From Bremia lactucae (taxonomy: Eukaryota > Oomycota > Peronosporomycetes > Peronosporales > Peronosporaceae), in assembly GCF_004359215.1 (NCBI RefSeq), contig NC_090613.1:2538356-2602355 (forward strand): a stretch of 64,000 nt of DNA, read 5' to 3'. The notes below the pieces were generated by a model, which did not search any database, was not told the DNA's origin, and saw only the letters and a list, made by a program, of their open reading frames with translations. Positions 61,155 through 64,000 of this stretch are shown here, piece after piece. Each line of letters opens with the position of its first letter. Position 1 is the stretch's first letter. The position numbers were made by a program, and so were the translations under genes.

Positions 61155-62840
61155 ATGCCAATAAATAAGTCTGCGCGTAGCCGGTGGGGCCGCAAAGCTA
61201 GCAGCCGCACGGATCAGTGCAACTTTTGTGATGCACAAGTTTCAGTAGACGCTAATGCGTCTGCTGGGGGGAATAAGTCACCTCCATCTCCCATTGGACG
61301 TGACAGAAATATGTCATCTGCTACTGCCATTGCAGGTGACGGTGACAAGTCTTTTGCTGCACAATTGTAGGTGACTGGTCTTAGTCATCGTCTTAGTGAC
61401 TACTGTAAAGGCTGCCGGATCATCCGTGGCCGATTCCAGTAAACGTTTGGGTTCTAACGTGACAACCAGAGAGGTGATGACGAGGTTGTTCGACTCGTCG
61501 GACCTTTTTGTTGGGGAGTCATCTGATGATGACTCTATGGGCGACGAATTTTCTGGTGACGTTAGTATGCGTCACCAGGAACAAAGTAATCGTAAAGGGA
61601 ACAATTGTGCTGGTTGTGCCAATTTGCATCACCAGGAAACGAGTGATTATAAGGATCGCTCCGAGAGCCATGTTAGCGTTACCGCTGACTTGAGTCAACA
61701 GGAGAGGGGCAGCAATACGTTGCGGCACGCTCCCGAAAAAAAGCCTTAGTTGCCCTCTGAGGTTAACCTAACTCGTCGGTCTGGTATGACTAACGATCGA
61801 TATCATATTTCGTTGTCCAACTCATCCAGGCTTCACAAGCCTGGTGAGGATGAAACACAATTCCTCATCGAAGCCTTTTTCCGGCATCGGTGGTACACTT
61901 ATAAGCGGGCAAAGGATGTCAAACCTTTGTTCCAAACTTAAGCAGCATTTTTACAGAATGTGCAAAGCATAGGCTGCCAGATCTTGCTTGACAAACCGGA
62001 TGCTTTCCGTAAACGGTTCGAAAAATGAACCGTAGTCGGTGCACGCTATAAGTTGCACCGTTTGTCTAGAGAGGCAGATATACCTTGCCTTTTGTGGCGG
62101 GACCCATGTCTATGCTGTTATGAGGGCCCAGGTCATGCCCCAAAGGAAGCGTATTCCCTTGAAGGTCCTCATTGGAGGATGCACATCTCTTGTGAGATGC
62201 GCGTAGAGATTGATAACCTGCAACTATTTTGCAAGCGCGAGAAGCTCTCGTTCTCCGATGAACCCTCTATCGAGGAGGATAGATTTCGTCGTACTGTTCG
62301 AACGAGACCCAGACGCGCAACATGAGTTAGTAACGATGTTCCCAACTACCATTCGAGGGTGGATACCCTCGCCAACGAACGAAGTAATACATTCGAGCCC
62401 CTTACCTCGCGGTGGCTCGAGAGGCGTTCAGCAAGAAAACGCTTCTCACCACTCGAAACCGTCAATGGACGAGGAGGGGAAGAAAAAATCGGGTTCGCCT
62501 CGTTTGACGAACCCGAATCAACTTCTTGATTCGGATCAACCCTTGACTATTTGGTAGAGGACCTTGATCACAAGCGATCCCGCCGCCGCGAGTTAACGAT
62601 GACGGTCGACAATGTTTATCGTGACCAGTTGAGAAATTGTGCGCAATTTGTTACTGATCAACTGGCGGACGAAAGGACACTTCAGTCTATTCAAAACGAG
62701 CTGGTGACAGCTCGACATAAGATCTCTTCGTTAGAGGAAAGGGTAGATCGTCTGGTTCATGAGAACTAGACCCTGTCCCGAGACTATCAATCTTTAGCTC
62801 GCGACCATCAGGCTTTGGCCAGACGCCGTTCCGAGGTCTA
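61155..62840 (+). pseudogene. aORF2 of D4: antisense ORF between pol and 3' LTR
   Basis: MPINKSARSRWGRKASSRTD (61155), VSVDANASAGGNKSPPSPIG, MSSATAIAGDGDKS; GSNVTTREVMTRLFDSSDLF and GESSDDDSMGDEFSGDVSMR open to 61749; NDRYHISLSNSSRLHKPGED and FLIEAFFRHRW (61790-61900); MHRLSREADIPCLLWRDPCL to SDEPSIEEDRFRRTVRTRP (62053-62325); KKSGSPRLTNPN; then DNVYRDQLRNCAQFVTDQLA and ARHKISSLEERVDRLVHEN (62551-62769), a likely coiled coil. It is the clearest of the three aORF2 copies. Several frame breaks. No known domain. Confidence 0.6.
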
Positions 62841-62863
62841 AGGCGTCTGCCAAAGCCTGATGG
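62805..62863. repeat. 22-23-bp inverted repeat at the aORF2 / pol overlap
   Basis: Arms 62805-62827 (starting CCATCAGGCTTTGGCC) and 62842-62863 pair completely apart from one unpaired base, with a loop of about 14 bases. It lies at the end of aORF2, opposite the integrase C-terminal coding. D1 shows no such hairpin at the matching place, so it arose in this copy. Confidence 0.8.
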
Positions 62864-63188
62864 CCGGAATCAGAAGCCTCGTACTGATAGTAGGATGCGT
62901 AAGCATCCCACGAGGTAGCTCGATCGTGTATGCATTGCCTTGGTGGCGCAGTACACAGAACGGGCCCATATACTTGCTCAGTAATTAATTACTGCCCACA
63001 GTCTTCACTACCTGTTTTGGTAGGTTTACCGTACACAGTAGGACTAGGTCGTTAACATTATATAAAAGAATGTTGGCTCTCCCATTTTTGTCAGAGCTCC
63101 GTTTCTGTCGGTCCACCGCATCAGCGATAAAATACTGTACGAAAAAGACTATTGCTTCTCTAGCAAGCAGGAAATCACCGGCTGGCAT
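62864..63188 (-). pseudogene. D4 element: integrase C-terminal domain
   Basis: Frame 63188-62985: FFVQYFIADAVDRQKRSSDK, NGRANILLYNVNDLVLLCTV and NLPKQVVKTVGSN, followed in another frame by SYYQYEASDSG-type residues (about 62905-62870). It equals D1 29540-29833. Upstream, 63189-63365 is the family spacer; the integrase core, zinc domain and most of RNase H are deleted between it and 63366. Confidence 0.65.
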
Positions 63189-63365
63189 GGTTTTATTTTT
63201 GTTTCAGTACAACCGGTTCGCACTGCGAAGATGTCAATCTCCTCGCTGTGAGAGCATAATTGTTCTCACTAGTATCATCGCTTTTGATGCTGAGCCTTTC
63301 AGCATTGTTAATAAATTCAGCAATGGCATTTTCGTCCTTACTGACTTTGTCCACTTCAATTTTAA

Positions 63366-64000
63366 TTAAATCAGCATTGTTAATCGTATTGCATTCATAG
63401 CCGATGGCGAAATCGCTGCGTTACAGACCACATGGAATGGTCTGTCTTGATCTGCAATTGCCAAGATGGGTAATTGCATCAAGTTTTGCTTGATACCTTC
63501 AAAGGAACGCTGACAATCAGCGTTCCATAACCATTTCTCGTCTTTTTTCAAGAGACGAGAGAGATGAACTGTCATATCGGCATAATTGCGTGAGTACTTG
63601 TGCAAGTACGCCGCTAGCCCAAGAAACTTTCTAAGCCCCTTGACATCGACTGGAACTGGCCAGTCGGTAATTGCATTAATCTTTTCGGAATCAGGGCGCA
63701 CGCCGTGTTTTCCGACGATGCACCCAAGAAGTGGTATTCCGCTTGCAGCAAATACACCCTTCTTCAAATTTGCGTACAACTTATGCTTTTATATAAGTGT
63801 AAGACCTGACGAACGTGAATTTATGAACTTCCACGTCCGTGTTCATGTCCATAGCCCGGCTATGGACGAATACATCGTCAAAATAACTCGATGCGAATTC
63901 GCGCACCGGTCTCAACAGATTCGTCACGCATCTGTTGAATGTCGCAGGGGCGTTACTAAGCTCCTGGGGCATTACTAGCCATTCCCAGAGCATCCCACTG
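63366..64000 (-). pseudogene. D4 element: reverse transcriptase and RNase H start (runs off right edge)
   Basis: Frame 63993-63781: MLWEWLVMPQELSNAPATFN, RCVTNLLRPVREFASSYFDD and VFVHSRAMD, so the YFDD box is intact. Frame 63779-63366: GIPLLGCIVGKHGVRPDSEK, INAITDWPVPVDVKGLRKFL, SRNYADMTVHLSRLLKKDEK and ADQDRPFHVVCNAAISPSAM, where the RNase H first Asp is Asn. These are among the least damaged D-family pol frames in the window. The 5' remainder lies beyond 64000. Confidence 0.78.

Overview
This is a eukaryotic, repeat-dominated window. It reads best as an oomycete genome (Peronosporales-type, Phytophthora or downy mildew); that is an inference from the coding style of the chromodomain Ty3/gypsy elements and from a 61-bp GT-AG intron in a kinase fragment. 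I find no intact host gene, rRNA, tRNA or CRISPR array. Almost every base that can be assigned belongs to decayed LTR retrotransposons, so the coding entries are relics with stops and frameshifts. I use four LTR families named here: A, B, C and D.

Layout. 1-3019: 5' half of an A-family Ty3/gypsy element (minus). 3020-4880: Ty1/copia relic (plus). 4881-7391: B-family element (minus). 7392-8343: assembly gap. 8344-13192 repeats 2545-7391 almost exactly, abutting the gap on both sides. 13193-14321: rest of the B element with its 5' LTR. 14322-14732: solo LTR-A that was the insertion target of the B element (target duplication AACGG). 15104-18893: 5' half of C-family element C3 (plus). 18895-19760: 5' half of D-family element D2 (minus). 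19803-25486: C-family element C4 (plus, truncated). 25487-27044: unrecognised. 27045-35483: nearly full-length D-family element D1 (minus, both LTRs). 35850-40916: C-family element C6 (minus). 40978-43580: B-family element B2 (plus). 43600-45350: unrecognised. 45351-46866: head-to-head pair of LTR-C copies with an LTR-B inside one arm. 47011-50511: 3' half of C3 (minus). 50514-55052: 3' half of D2 (plus). 55053-58200: copia relic, MAP-kinase-like gene fragment, mosaic of short repeat pieces and AT-rich DNA. 58214-60590: fragments of D and C elements. 60651-64000: D-family element D4 (minus), running off the right edge.

Three results stand out. First, C3 and D2 are each split into complementary halves at 18893/18894 and 50512/50513. 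Reversing 18895-50511 restores both elements with no gained or lost base at either junction, so a 31.6-kb inversion is written in the sequence. Second, the C and D families each carry, between the pol end and the 3' LTR, a long open frame on the strand opposite pol (called aORF1 and aORF2). It recurs in several diverged copies, and in the C family many substitutions are synonymous in that frame. Both aORFs lie antisense to the pol chromodomain, so the same DNA seems to code on both strands. Additional antisense ORFs are known in some plant Ty3/gypsy lineages; I know of no described oomycete counterpart, but could not search. Third, the repeat flanking the gap has the form of two contig ends that were scaffolded without being merged.

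Boundaries come from reading the sequence by eye. No percent identities, insertion ages or database hits were computed.
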